In this document: positions 1-8,508 of the stretch, piece by piece
Layout of the letters: every line of letters starts with the position of its first letter
Position numbering within the stretch: position 1 is the first letter of the stretch
Assembly (NCBI RefSeq): GCF_900157375.1
Contig: NZ_LT721901.1
Coordinates: 1,605,077 to 1,669,076 of the forward strand
Direction of reading: 5' to 3'
Length of the DNA stretch: 64,000 bases
DNA from: Mycobacterium rhizamassiliense
Lineage (GTDB): Bacteria > Actinomycetota > Actinomycetes > Mycobacteriales > Mycobacteriaceae
Notes under the pieces: model-generated
What the model was told of the DNA's origin: nothing
The model's input: only the letters and a program-made list of their open reading frames with translations
Database searches by the model: none
Position numbers and translations under genes: made by a program

Positions 1-31
1 CGGTTGCCGCCTCGCTCGATTCGTCGCTCAT
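1..31 (-). CDS. Possible start of a further gene, cut by the window edge
   Basis: An ATG on the minus strand at 31 opens a frame that runs to the window edge (about ten codons, beginning MSDESSEAAT). It lies 21 bases downstream of the stop of the luciferase-like gene and on the same strand, so it could be the next gene of the operon. Too little is visible to assign a product, and no strong ribosome binding site precedes it. Confidence 0.35.
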   Translation of the reverse strand, partial: MSDESSEAAT

Positions 32-52
32 CTAGGGTGCCCGCAGATCGGG

Positions 53-1165
53 TCAGGCGCTGGCATCGACGCGCTTGGATTCCGCGTCCTTTTCTGCGTT
101 CTCCTTGGCGGCAGGAATGATTTCTTCGGCGAAGATCTTCATAGCCTCCAGGACGTGCTCCTGCTCCATGGCCCCGCCCTTGTTGAGGGTGAGAATGAAG
201 TTCTCCCAGCCGTGCTCGTTGTTCATGGCACGAATTTTCTCGATGATCGAATCTGGGCTGCCGATAAAGGCGGTCGGCATTTGCAGGATCTTGTCGTACG
301 GGTCGATGTCGCGCGATGCGATGGTGTCATACCAATTCGAGTACGCCTGGTAGTCCTTGGGAACCTCTTCGCCCCGCTCGAACGGTGCCGCGTACTGCTG
401 AAGGAACTGCATGTTCAGCCGCACGCTGTCACGTGGGTAGTTCAGCGCGAACTGCTCGTCATTGCTGGTGAATGCGGTGGTGAGTGCCCAGGTGTCTGAC
501 ACGTCACGGTCGACGTCGTACTTGTCGTGCGCCTGATACAGCAACTGAAGGCTCTTCGACAGCTCGGGGTCAGGAATGTAGGGGTTGCCGACCATCATGC
601 CGTAGCCCTTCGATACCCCCCAGTCGATGGTTGATGCCGTGCGCAGAACCGCGATGTAGAACGGCACCTTCTGCTGCGTTGGCCGCGGGAAGATGTTGAT
701 GTCCTCTCCGCGGGTGAACTTTCCTTCCCACGAATAACTTTCGTGGGTGAGCAGGTTCTCGATGACCTCGACGGATTCGATGAAGCGCTCGGTGCTTTCC
801 TCCATGGGAATGCCGAACTTCTTGAATTCCTTCTGCTGATAGCCGCGGCCCAGGCCGAGGTCGAACCGGCCGCCGCTGATCGCGTCCACCATCGCGACCC
901 GCTCTGCCATGCGGATCGGGTTCATGAACGCCGGGATCACAACGGCTGTACCGATGCGGGCGTGCTTGGTCACAGCGGCCACCGACGCGCCGAAGACGAA
1001 CGGGTCGGCGATCGTGCCATACGGCGAAAAGTGGTGTTCGCCAAGCCAGATCGTGTCGTAGCCCATGTCATCGGCGGCCCGGCACTGGTCGAGGTTGCGC
1101 CGATACACCTCGTCGCCAGGCAACATCGGTGGCTTCTCGCCGAGGATGAAAATTCCGAACTTCAT
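53..1165 (-). CDS. LLM-class flavin-dependent monooxygenase (luciferase-like)
   Basis: This 370-residue protein belongs to the bacterial-luciferase superfamily, a TIM-barrel fold that uses FMNH2 or F420 to oxidise a small organic substrate. The N-terminus MKFGIF, the segment GEHHFSPYG (about residues 42-50) and the GGRFDLGLGRGYQ segment (about 98-110) are typical. The ATG is preceded by GAGGA at 9-base spacing. It is the last complete gene of a leftward run with the amidohydrolase, SDR and SMP-30 genes (41 bases from the amidohydrolase stop). The operon context suggests it oxygenates an intermediate of the same pathway. The substrate and the choice of flavin over F420 cannot be read from sequence; flavin is the commoner cofactor for this N-terminal type. 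Confidence 0.88.
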   Translation of the reverse strand: MKFGIFILGEKPPMLPGDEVYRRNLDQCRAADDMGYDTIWLGEHHFSPYGTIADPFVFGASVAAVTKHARIGTAVVIPAFMNPIRMAERVAMVDAISGGRFDLGLGRGYQQKEFKKFGIPMEESTERFIESVEVIENLLTHESYSWEGKFTRGEDINIFPRPTQQKVPFYIAVLRTASTIDWGVSKGYGMMVGNPYIPDPELSKSLQLLYQAHDKYDVDRDVSDTWALTTAFTSNDEQFALNYPRDSVRLNMQFLQQYAAPFERGEEVPKDYQAYSNWYDTIASRDIDPYDKILQMPTAFIGSPDSIIEKIRAMNNEHGWENFILTLNKGGAMEQEHVLEAMKIFAEEIIPAAKENAEKDAESKRVDASA

Positions 1166-1206
1166 ATGCCTATGTCCTCTCGAAGGGTTAGTAATTGTTG
1201 TCCTGC

Positions 1207-2463
1207 TCAGCTGCGGCCAACAAGGGCCAGACCGTTGTCGCGCATGACCAGCTTCTGCGCAGACGCGTCAAGCATGTCGAGATGGTCTACGAGCTGACTG
1301 GGGAAGGCCAGCCCCTCCGAATGCGGGAAATCTGAGCCGCCCAGGAGAACTTCGGCGCCGACCTTGTCGATGACGTCGGCCATGTCGTCTTCCCAGAACG
1401 GCACCACCCGGAAGTGGCGCTTGAAGATCTTGCTCGGCCGCTCGGGCAGCTGCCCACCGATCCAGCGGCCGTTGCGGCCCATTCCGCGCATCTTGTCGAG
1501 CTTTCGCACGAACAGCGGAATCCATTCGCACCCATGTTCGGCCGAAACGATCTTCAGATTCGGGAATCGGCTGAACACGTTGCCGTAAATGAGTTGGCTG
1601 AACGTCTCTTGAGCCGGCACGTCGCCGTAGGCCCAATACCACTGCCAGGCGGACTGAGTGAAAAACGTGGGGTTTTCCTCCTCCCCCCATTCGCGGGACC
1701 GACCGGCCTTGTAGCCGGGGGGTGCTTCGTTGATGTGGTAGCTCACCGTCGCGTGGGCGTCGTTGATGCGTCCCCAGATCCGGTCGAAGTAGGGGTCGCC
1801 GGGCGAGCGGCCGTAGGCGGGGCCGGGCACCATCGCGACCACTTTGCCGCCGCGTTCGAAGAAGTAGTCGAGCTGTTCGCAGGTCCGGTCGACGTCGCGC
1901 ATGGAGAAGATGGGAGCCACAAACATGCGGTCCGCGCGCGCGAATCCCCACTCTTCCTCGAGCCAGCGCAGATATGACCACGACGAGGCGTAGAAGAGGT
2001 CGTCGTCGGTGAGCACGTGCTCGGCCAGCAGCCCGATTCCGGTCGAGTAGAGCATGCAGGCCTCGATGTTCTGCTTGTCGAGTTGTTCGAGCCGGAGGTC
2101 GGCGTCGGCGAAAGCCGGGTCCGGTTCCATCCACTGGTAGGTGCCGGCCTCACCGGATCCTTTTTTGATGCCTTTCAACAGCTCCTTGAGCGATCCGGGA
2201 TGAGGCACCTTGCCGTGGTGCCCGTCGCTCTCGCGGGCGTTGCCGTCGAATTTGAACAGCGTCTTGCCGCCTTCGACGACGACCCGCAATGTCCGGTCCT
2301 TGTACTTGTCCTCGATGTGACGCGTATAGCAGTCCTCCCCCTCGGTCAGGTGCTGATCCGCATCGAAGATCGGGTACTCGGTGAACGTCTTGTACTCAAG
2401 GTATTGCGACTTCAATTCGCCTGCCCCAGCGGTGATTTCGGTGTTCAACTGTTGCTGCTCCAT
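1207..2463 (-). CDS. Amidohydrolase-2 family metal-dependent hydrolase (ACMSD-like)
   Basis: The 418-residue product has the amidohydrolase family 2 pattern: an N-terminal FDADQHLTEG metal-site segment (about residues 31-40), a conserved SYHINEAP-type His near the middle, and the C-terminal GSDFPHSEG metal and active-site segment. Relatives such as 2-amino-3-carboxymuconate semialdehyde decarboxylase hydrolyse or decarboxylate ring-cleavage products with one Zn ion. I chose the ATG at 2463 because AGGAG sits 7 bases upstream and family members start near here; the frame stays open for 30 more codons. The start overlaps the preceding SDR stop by 19 bases, so the two are translationally coupled. 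This is one of three members of the family in the first 20 kb, suggesting ring or carboxylate processing in the same route. The substrate is unknown. Confidence 0.87.
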   Translation of the reverse strand: MEQQQLNTEITAGAGELKSQYLEYKTFTEYPIFDADQHLTEGEDCYTRHIEDKYKDRTLRVVVEGGKTLFKFDGNARESDGHHGKVPHPGSLKELLKGIKKGSGEAGTYQWMEPDPAFADADLRLEQLDKQNIEACMLYSTGIGLLAEHVLTDDDLFYASSWSYLRWLEEEWGFARADRMFVAPIFSMRDVDRTCEQLDYFFERGGKVVAMVPGPAYGRSPGDPYFDRIWGRINDAHATVSYHINEAPPGYKAGRSREWGEEENPTFFTQSAWQWYWAYGDVPAQETFSQLIYGNVFSRFPNLKIVSAEHGCEWIPLFVRKLDKMRGMGRNGRWIGGQLPERPSKIFKRHFRVVPFWEDDMADVIDKVGAEVLLGGSDFPHSEGLAFPSQLVDHLDMLDASAQKLVMRDNGLALVGRS

Positions 2464-3209
2464 GTGCTTGCTCCTTCTACTGGTAGGAGGACTCCGTTGA
2501 TGAAAGACGCTGCCGGCGAGAGCAGGTAGCAGATCGCCGTGGCGACCTCCCACGGCTGACCGTGGCGGCCCATCGGATACTTGGCGAACCGCTCGACGTT
2601 TGCCGGTGCGGCGAAGGCGCCTGCGGTGCGCTCGGTGACGGTGCCCCCGGGCGCGACGGCGTTGACTCGCGGTCTGCCGCGAAGTTTGACCGCAAGGTGG
2701 CGGCTGTAGCCGACGACGCCGGCCTTTGCAGCCGGATACCAGTCGGGTGTGGCATCGACTCTGAGGTTTCCGGCGATGGATGCGGTGAATACAACGCTTG
2801 CAGCTTCGGTGGCGTGGGCGCCCAGGAACGCCTCCGTCATCGCCGCGTAGCCCCCGACTGCTTGACGCACGCCATCAGACACCGACATCGGCGTGGTACT
2901 TGGTGGCCCCGCGTTATTGACGAGGTACTGAATCTCCATGCCGGCGACGTCCTGCCACGCCCGGTCAATTTCTGCATCGACTGAGGTGTCGACGCGACGA
3001 CACATCACCGTCCCCTTTGCCGATGCGAGGTCCTGGGCCAGGGCCTCTAACTTGTCGGCGTTGATGTCCCAGGCCAGCACGGAGACCCCGCTCCGGGCCA
3101 AAATCCCGGCCACCGAACGCCCGATACCACTGGCTGCTCCCGACACCACCGCGGCCTGACCCGGCTCGAAACCCAATCCGGAGAAGTCGTACGCCGGTTC
3201 GACAGTCAC
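2445..3209 (-). CDS. Short-chain dehydrogenase/reductase (SDR)
   Basis: This 254-residue SDR would oxidise or reduce an alcohol/ketone using NAD(P). It shows the Rossmann motif SGAASGIG (about residues 20-27), the NNAG motif, the catalytic Ser in FTASIAG and YPAAK in place of the usual YxxxK; that still fits Y-x-x-x-K. The C-terminus has the usual FINGVLLPVEG. The GTG start overlaps the SMP-30 stop as GTGA, which fixes the start and indicates translational coupling; a longer open frame upstream is only the SMP-30 gene read out of frame. The acidic residue after the second strand (WDIN) favours NAD(H). It lies in the four-gene operon SMP-30, SDR, amidohydrolase, luciferase-like oxidoreductase. 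Confidence 0.87.
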   Translation of the reverse strand: MTVEPAYDFSGLGFEPGQAAVVSGAASGIGRSVAGILARSGVSVLAWDINADKLEALAQDLASAKGTVMCRRVDTSVDAEIDRAWQDVAGMEIQYLVNNAGPPSTTPMSVSDGVRQAVGGYAAMTEAFLGAHATEAASVVFTASIAGNLRVDATPDWYPAAKAGVVGYSRHLAVKLRGRPRVNAVAPGGTVTERTAGAFAAPANVERFAKYPMGRHGQPWEVATAICYLLSPAASFINGVLLPVEGASTWSSNS

Positions 3210-4105
3210 TGCCGCTCGATTCGGTAGGCCCGCACCGCGCCCGTACCTCTGCCGGCGTGTAAGTCCTCGACGGTGACCTTTGCGGTAACCACGAACAGGG
3301 TGTCCCCGCGCTCGCCGCCCACCGCACACGCCACCGCCCAGGAGCCGGGAGTGGACGTCGAGGCGAGAATCGCGCCGTCCTCGGCTATGAGGAGAAACTC
3401 CGAGGTGAACGGGCAGCACACCCAGACCGCTCCCCCGGGATCCAGCGCGATGCCGTCGGGCTTTCGCCCGCCAAGTTCGGCGAATACCTCTGGGGCACCG
3501 AGGGATCCGTCCGGGGCGACGTCGAACTTGACCAACCGGCATCCCTGAGTTTCGGCCGCGATCAACGTGCGCCCGTCGGCGGTGATGACCATCCCATTGG
3601 GGACACGCAGGTCATCGGCCACCACGCGTGTCTCGCCGTGCTCGTCCACAAGGATGATCGGACAGCGCAGGACGTCGCCGGGCCTGACACCGGTCAAGTC
3701 GGGCAGCGTCGATACATAGGCCCTCCCGTGGGTATCGGCCACGAGGTCGTTGAGTGCGCCGCGGAAGGACGCGCCGATGTCGGCCACCGTTTGCAGCGCC
3801 CCTTCCGCCGATCCCCGCAACAATCGCCCGTTGTGCGCGGACGCGATAAGGACGTCGCCGTTCGGCAGCGGCGCGAGCCCAGAAGGTTGACCCGGCACGT
3901 AGTAGCGAGTGGTCAGTACGCCGGCGAGGTTGACCGATGACACACGGCGCGAGTAGAAGTCGGAGAACCACAGCTCCCCTCTGTGCCAGCGGGGCCCCTC
4001 CAGAAATCCCAATCCATCGGCCAGAATGCGTTCCGCGCCGACGCGGATTTCGTCGGTCGCCCCAGGCAGCTGCGTTGAGGTTGCGCTCGACGGCTTGATC
4101 GCCAT
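3206..4105 (-). CDS. SMP-30/gluconolactonase/LRE family lactonase
   Basis: The 299-residue protein has the six-bladed propeller pattern of SMP-30 lactonases: an early FLEGPRWHRGELWFSD segment (around residues 34-49) carrying the metal-binding Glu, then PNGMVI and later KPDGIALD supplying the Asn and Asp ligands. Such enzymes open lactones with a divalent metal. AGGAGG lies 12 bases before the ATG. It is the first gene of the leftward operon and is divergent from two acyl-CoA dehydrogenase genes across a 369-base promoter region. Lactonase followed by amidohydrolase and monooxygenase fits a ring-oxidation, lactone-opening sequence, but that is inference. Confidence 0.87.
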   Translation of the reverse strand: MAIKPSSATSTQLPGATDEIRVGAERILADGLGFLEGPRWHRGELWFSDFYSRRVSSVNLAGVLTTRYYVPGQPSGLAPLPNGDVLIASAHNGRLLRGSAEGALQTVADIGASFRGALNDLVADTHGRAYVSTLPDLTGVRPGDVLRCPIILVDEHGETRVVADDLRVPNGMVITADGRTLIAAETQGCRLVKFDVAPDGSLGAPEVFAELGGRKPDGIALDPGGAVWVCCPFTSEFLLIAEDGAILASTSTPGSWAVACAVGGERGDTLFVVTAKVTVEDLHAGRGTGAVRAYRIERQ

Positions 4106-4474
4106 GATCGCGGCGCGCCTCCTGCCTCAACATTTGTGCGCACCACTGGACTGCGCGCGTGCCGATGTCCCAACGGCAATCAAAAGAGCCTGATTAATTC
4201 CGGCGTGGCCGCCGTGCGCCAGCATGGCAACGGCGTCCAGATTGTCATTGCATGTACTATAATATGGCGATCTGAATAAAGCCAACGTCCGTCCAAATCT
4301 GGTCAAGATCACCAGGTTCGGCACGACACCAGGAACGGTCCCGGTGCTCACCACCTGCTATCCGAACGCACTGTTCGCACTGCTGAAGGCCCGGTCGCTG
4401 GCCGCCTGGTCGGTGTGGCCTCTGGCGCCCTTTAGACAGCTGCCGCGGACTACTGATGGCGCGGAGACGCTTCG
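4106..4474. promoter_or_regulatory. Divergent promoter region between the SMP-30 operon and the acyl-CoA dehydrogenase pair
   Basis: There is no convincing gene in these 369 bases. They must carry promoters for the leftward SMP-30 operon and the rightward dehydrogenase pair. The notable element is at 4247-4265, ATTGC-N5-CTATA followed by ATAT, matching the tandem motif upstream of the alcohol dehydrogenase at 17.3 kb. TATAAT at 4258-4263 lies inside it and could be a -10 box, so a bound regulator could block polymerase. Confidence 0.6.
4247..4265 (+). promoter_or_regulatory. Candidate operator ATTGC-N5-CTATA
   Basis: The bases ATTGC, five variable bases, CTATA and then A-T rich sequence match both units of the tandem repeat at 17,292-17,330. 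This match of ten fixed bases at the same spacing in two divergent intergenic regions of the same catabolic block suggests a common regulator. The adjacent TetR gene is a candidate binder but nothing in the sequence proves it. Confidence 0.5.
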
Positions 4475-5632
4475 GTGAGGTTCGAACTGAGCGAGGAGCA
4501 GCGGTTCCTCGTCGACACGACTCAAAGCTTCCTGGCCAAGGAGCTACCGCCTACCGCCCTGCGCGCATGGATGCGCAATGCTGCCGGCCAGGACTACCGT
4601 CAGTGGTGGCGCACGTGTGCGGGCCTCGGGTGGTCGGGCATCTTCGCCCCGGAGTCCTGCGACGACTACGGTTCGGTGTCCGGGGCGCCGGTCGTCGACG
4701 CGGCGATCGTTAGCGAGATCGCCGGCCGGGCGCTGGCGCCGTCGGCGCTGCCGGGATGCAGTGTCGCGGTACGGGCTCTCGGCGATGCCGCACCCGACGC
4801 CGACCCGACCTTGCGCGGCGTACTGGACGGCAGCCGTATCGCCGCGTTTGCGCTCGAGGAGCCCGCAGGAATATGGAACCTCGACGCGATAGCAACCAGC
4901 GCTCGGCGAGAAGGCGACGACCTCGTCCTGACCGGCAGCAAAGTCAACGTCCCCGACGCCGCGACCGCTGACGTGCTGGTTGTGGCATGTCAGGTCGACG
5001 ACGGCGTCGGTCTGGTTTTGGTGCCTATCGATGCCGCGGGCGTCGACGTCACGCAAAAGCGGGGGTTGGACCTGCTACGCGAGTTCGGCGATGTGCGCCT
5101 GGACAATGTGCGGGTGGGCGCTGATGCGCTGTTATCCGCCGGTGCGCCGTCGTCAAAGGTCGCCGAGGATGCGCGCCGCCTTGCGACCTGCCTGCAGCTC
5201 GCCGAAACCGTCGGGGCGGTCGACCACCTCTGCGGACTGCTGCTCGATTATGCGCACACGCGGCACGCATTCGGCCGCCCTATCGGTGGTTTCCAGGCGC
5301 TCAAGCACCGGATCGCCGATGTCACGCTCTGGGTTGAGAGCTGCAAGGGCACCGCAGACGCCGCCGTCGACGCGGTGTCAGAAGATTCCGACGAAGCCGA
5401 ATTGCTGGTCAGCGTGGCCAAATCCTATGTCGGCGATCGCTCGATCCGCATCGTTCAGGAATGCACGCAGATGTTCGGGGGCATCGGTCTGACCTGGGAG
5501 CACGACGCCCACCTTTATCTGCGCCGGGTCACCACCAACCGGGCGCTGCTGGGTACACCTGAACAGCACCGGGCGCATATCGCCCGGCTTTTGCACGTCA
5601 GCGACGGTGTGGGGGCTTGGGATTTCCACTGA
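4475..5632 (+). CDS. Acyl-CoA dehydrogenase
   Basis: This 385-residue flavoprotein belongs to the acyl-CoA dehydrogenase family, which introduces an alpha-beta double bond in an acyl-CoA using FAD. The N-terminal helical domain (MRFELSEEQ), the central beta domain and the C-terminal stretch with RHAFGRPIGGFQALKHRIAD (about 264-283) and QMFGGIGLTWEHDAHLYLRR are all present. The GTG start is preceded by GGAG. The next gene, also an acyl-CoA dehydrogenase, begins one base after its stop. Paired genes of this kind in mycobacteria often make alpha2-beta2 heterotetramers in steroid side-chain degradation (FadE26-FadE27 type). Whether this pair does so is inference. Confidence 0.88.
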   Translation: MRFELSEEQRFLVDTTQSFLAKELPPTALRAWMRNAAGQDYRQWWRTCAGLGWSGIFAPESCDDYGSVSGAPVVDAAIVSEIAGRALAPSALPGCSVAVRALGDAAPDADPTLRGVLDGSRIAAFALEEPAGIWNLDAIATSARREGDDLVLTGSKVNVPDAATADVLVVACQVDDGVGLVLVPIDAAGVDVTQKRGLDLLREFGDVRLDNVRVGADALLSAGAPSSKVAEDARRLATCLQLAETVGAVDHLCGLLLDYAHTRHAFGRPIGGFQALKHRIADVTLWVESCKGTADAAVDAVSEDSDEAELLVSVAKSYVGDRSIRIVQECTQMFGGIGLTWEHDAHLYLRRVTTNRALLGTPEQHRAHIARLLHVSDGVGAWDFH

Positions 5633-5633
5633 C

Positions 5634-6851
5634 ATGAACCTCGATCAATTCCGGCGCCAGGTGCGCGAATGGTTGTCGGCCAACTTGGAGCTCAAGGCGG
5701 GACTGCCCAAGCCGACAGATGCAGAGGACCGCGTACTGCAGGCGAAGATCGCTGACGGCGGCTACGCCGGGCTGCCCTACCCGGTGGAATACGGCGGTCG
5801 CGGACTGACCCCGGGCCACCAGGAGGTCTTTTACGAGGAGGCGGCTCCTTATCGGCTGCCGACGGGCCTGGGCGTCTCCCTCGGCATGATCGCGCCGACG
5901 CTTCTGGACTGCGCATCACCGGGGGTCCTGGCCGAGCATCTTCCCAAAATTTTTCGAGGTGAGGAGAAGTGGATCCAGTTGCTGTCTGAACCCGGCGCCG
6001 GTTCGGATCTCGCCGGATCGCTCACCAGGGCAGATCGGGACGGCGACCGCTGGATCATCAATGGGTCGAAGGTATGGAGCACCGACGCGGCGGTCGCCGA
6101 CTACGGATTCTGCCTGGCCCGCACCGACTTCGATCGGCCCAAGCATCGCGGACTATCCGTGTTCGCGATGCCACTACAGGCACCGGGGGTGAGCATTCAG
6201 GTGATCGCGAAGTCCGACGGCTGCGACACCGAGTTCTACCAGGAGTACTTCAGCGATGTCGCGCTGCCCGCAGATGCTCTCATCGGTGCGCTCAATGACG
6301 GGTGGTCGGTCGCGCAGCGGCTGTTGTTTCACGAACGCAACTTCTCCGGTGGTGTCGGCTACTCCGTTGGCCTGCGCGCGAAGACGAAGGAGTCCGTTTC
6401 TGTCGACGACCTCATAGCGGCGGTATGCCTTCGCGGAACCCCTCTCACTGAACGTGAAGAAGACCTGCTGGCGCAGGCGTACAGCAACGCCGTGGTACAC
6501 AATCAGCTCAGTAAGCGGGTGTCATCGGGTTACACGACCGGCACCCTGAGCGGCCCGTGGGGGTCACTGCTCAAGCTGAGTTCGGGCCTCAAGGAGCATC
6601 GGCGCGCTGAGATCGCGGTCGAGCTGTGTGGTTCCGCCGCGATCACATGGGATGACGGCTCTGAGAACGGACCGATCGGTTCGTCCTGGCTGAATGCCAT
6701 GGTGATGTCAGTCGCCGGTGGCAGCAACGAGATGCAGCGCAATACCGTCGGTGAAAAGCTGCTCGGGTTGCCCCGCGAACCGGTTGTCGATCGCGACGTT
6801 TCGTTCCGCGAGTCACTTCGGCGTCGCGCACCCGCAGGCGAGGGATCGTAG
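5634..6851 (+). CDS. Acyl-CoA dehydrogenase, second subunit of a pair
   Basis: The 405-residue product is an acyl-CoA dehydrogenase with the FAD/substrate signature LSEPGAGSDLAG (about residues 119-130), the W-x-NGSKVWST motif and a C-terminal GGSNEMQRNTVGEKLLGLPRE. The ATG at 5634 immediately follows the stop of the partner gene, and an open frame further upstream is discarded because it overlaps that gene. This subunit retains the GSD-type and IQRN-like (here MQRN) motifs that line the FAD site. With the first subunit it probably forms one enzyme. The transcript ends convergent to the TetR gene, six bases away. Confidence 0.88.
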   Translation: MNLDQFRRQVREWLSANLELKAGLPKPTDAEDRVLQAKIADGGYAGLPYPVEYGGRGLTPGHQEVFYEEAAPYRLPTGLGVSLGMIAPTLLDCASPGVLAEHLPKIFRGEEKWIQLLSEPGAGSDLAGSLTRADRDGDRWIINGSKVWSTDAAVADYGFCLARTDFDRPKHRGLSVFAMPLQAPGVSIQVIAKSDGCDTEFYQEYFSDVALPADALIGALNDGWSVAQRLLFHERNFSGGVGYSVGLRAKTKESVSVDDLIAAVCLRGTPLTEREEDLLAQAYSNAVVHNQLSKRVSSGYTTGTLSGPWGSLLKLSSGLKEHRRAEIAVELCGSAAITWDDGSENGPIGSSWLNAMVMSVAGGSNEMQRNTVGEKLLGLPREPVVDRDVSFRESLRRRAPAGEGS

Positions 6852-6857
6852 GGGCTG

Positions 6858-7547
6858 TCAGGCACCCTTTCGCGGTTTGCGCGAAGTGCCCCGGACTTTT
6901 TTCGATGCGGGGGCAGCGCGGGCGGAGAGGTGATCGGCGATAAGGTCGGCCAGCGCGTCCTGACCTGATTGGGCGCGTAGCCCCGGGGTCACTATGCGGG
7001 CCACCATCATGCCGACCGGACCGGCCCACAGCAATGTGGCTATCGATTCCGCGTGCGGCGTTGAGTCGTCGATCAGACTGGCGATGCGAGCGAGCGCGGT
7101 CTGCAGACCGTGGAATTTTTTGCCGTCCATCGTGCCTCGCATCGCGCGGGTCGCAATAAGAATCTCCAGCGCCCCCATCGCGGTGGGGGTTGAGAACACC
7201 TGCCACGCTGCGGCCGAAAGTGTTTCGGCTCGGGATCGTGCGTCCGTCACACCTTCGGCGGTGTCGGCGAGTTCGTTCAACGACTCCACCAACGTGTCGA
7301 ACCCGTAGTCGATGACCGCGGTGAGCAGCCCGTCGCGATCACCAAAGTGATACTGAATGACGCCCCACGAAACCCCCGCCCGCTCCACGATGTGGCGCGT
7401 GCTGGCCGCAGCGAACCCCTCTTCGCGGATGCACTTGATGGTCTCCTCGATCATCAGGATCCGCGTGCGATCGGCGCGGACCTGAGCACGCTCGCTTTGC
7501 CTGCTCTGCCGACCTGGTGATGGTCGATCTCGTGAGGCGGTAGTCAT
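6858..7547 (-). CDS. TetR family transcriptional regulator
   Basis: This 229-residue protein has a TetR-type DNA-binding domain: TRILMIEETIKCIREEGFAA helix 1, then TRHIVERAGVSWGVIQYHFGDRDGLLTAVIDY (about residues 50-80), the usual HTH plus the Y/H-F-x-D/K boundary. The rest is a ligand-binding domain with little recognisable sequence. The N-terminus is unusually basic. It stands alone, convergent to the acyl-CoA dehydrogenases and downstream of the PadR-ending operon, so it is a plausible ligand-responsive repressor of the surrounding catabolic genes. A 5-bp-armed inverted repeat lies upstream at 7765-7777. Confidence 0.87.
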   Translation of the reverse strand: MTTASRDRPSPGRQSRQSERAQVRADRTRILMIEETIKCIREEGFAAASTRHIVERAGVSWGVIQYHFGDRDGLLTAVIDYGFDTLVESLNELADTAEGVTDARSRAETLSAAAWQVFSTPTAMGALEILIATRAMRGTMDGKKFHGLQTALARIASLIDDSTPHAESIATLLWAGPVGMMVARIVTPGLRAQSGQDALADLIADHLSARAAPASKKVRGTSRKPRKGA

Positions 7548-7815
7548 GATGTCAACCCATGATCACCAAACATCTGCTCGGCGCCTGCGCGAAGAGTGCG
7601 CGAGATCCAGTAGACGCCGACCCGTTCATGGCGCTTCACGGACGTTTTCATGAGAGACAAGGACGCCGGACCGACCACGACACCCCTTCGTCAGATTCGC
7701 GAATCAAGCTCCCAAGCCAGGTGCGTGTGCCTGGCAAAACCGCTGCGCGGGTTCCCTGCCTGCCGCAATGTTATTGCATCCACCATTTTGTGTCGCAGGT
7801 TGCCCAAGCGGGAGC
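7548..7815. promoter_or_regulatory. Intergenic region upstream of the TetR gene
   Basis: These 268 bases separate the end of the PadR gene from the start of the TetR gene on the same strand. I see no gene. An inverted repeat GCAAT-GTT-ATTGC occupies 7765-7777 and could be an operator for the TetR protein or a neighbouring regulator. Its distance from the TetR start (about 220 bases) is larger than usual for autoregulation. Confidence 0.35.
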
Positions 7816-8508
7816 TCACTGGCCGTGGCGGCGGCGGCGCACGGTTCCTTTGGTCCGGTGTACCCGCCGAGCGGGATCGGCCTCGGTTCCGCGTGAGATC
7901 TCGTCGTGGAGTTGAGCGATGTTGGACATTTCGTCGTAGAGTCCGCGAATCGAGTAATTCAGCACGGCTCGGGCGAATCGGAGTTCCGAATCGTCGCTCA
8001 CCCCAACCTCTTCGCTGCGCCGCTGCGCCCAGATCAGATCGTCTAACTGACGCCGCGTCGTACTCAGATGAGCCTGCAGTGCCTCCACTACGTCGGTGAC
8101 GTCGGACTCGGTGGCGAGCCACGCCTTCAGGATGACCGGATGCTTGACCATCACCTGCTCACTTCCCGGGAAAGACTTGACCCACTCGCGCAGCGCATGT
8201 TCGCCCGCTGGTGTCGCTTCGAAGAGGGTGACAGAGCGCGCACCTAGCTCAGCCGCGTGCGACGTGACGTGCCCGCGATCCAGCAGCTTGGTCAGCTCAC
8301 GACGGATGTGGCTGACCGACGGTGACCAGTAGAAGTGGCCGACCGAGAACTCTGCGCGGGTCTTGATCTCTCCTGCGGTGAGCTGCTCGTCATAGGCCGC
8401 GAGGATTCCGAGAACCAGATAGGCAGTGACGGGCAGGTCGGAGTTTTTCGCCGGCGAGTCCACGGGACCGGACCGCTTGCTCCGTCGTCGTAGGGGCAGG
8501 GCGGTCAT
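7816..8508 (-). CDS. PadR family transcriptional regulator
   Basis: The 230-residue protein has a PadR-like winged helix near its N-terminus (VTAYLVLGILA, then GEIKTRAEFSVGHFYWSPSVSHIRRELTKLLDRGHV, about residues 26-80) and a helical C-terminal dimerisation domain. The ATG overlaps the stop of the DUF35 gene as ATGA, so it is the last gene of the seven-gene leftward operon that begins with an amidohydrolase at 15,191. A regulator at the operon end suggests self-limiting control of that operon. The basic tail RRVHRTKGTVRRRRH is unusual for the family and may add DNA contacts. Confidence 0.85.
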   Translation of the reverse strand: MTALPLRRRSKRSGPVDSPAKNSDLPVTAYLVLGILAAYDEQLTAGEIKTRAEFSVGHFYWSPSVSHIRRELTKLLDRGHVTSHAAELGARSVTLFEATPAGEHALREWVKSFPGSEQVMVKHPVILKAWLATESDVTDVVEALQAHLSTTRRQLDDLIWAQRRSEEVGVSDDSELRFARAVLNYSIRGLYDEMSNIAQLHDEISRGTEADPARRVHRTKGTVRRRRHGQ

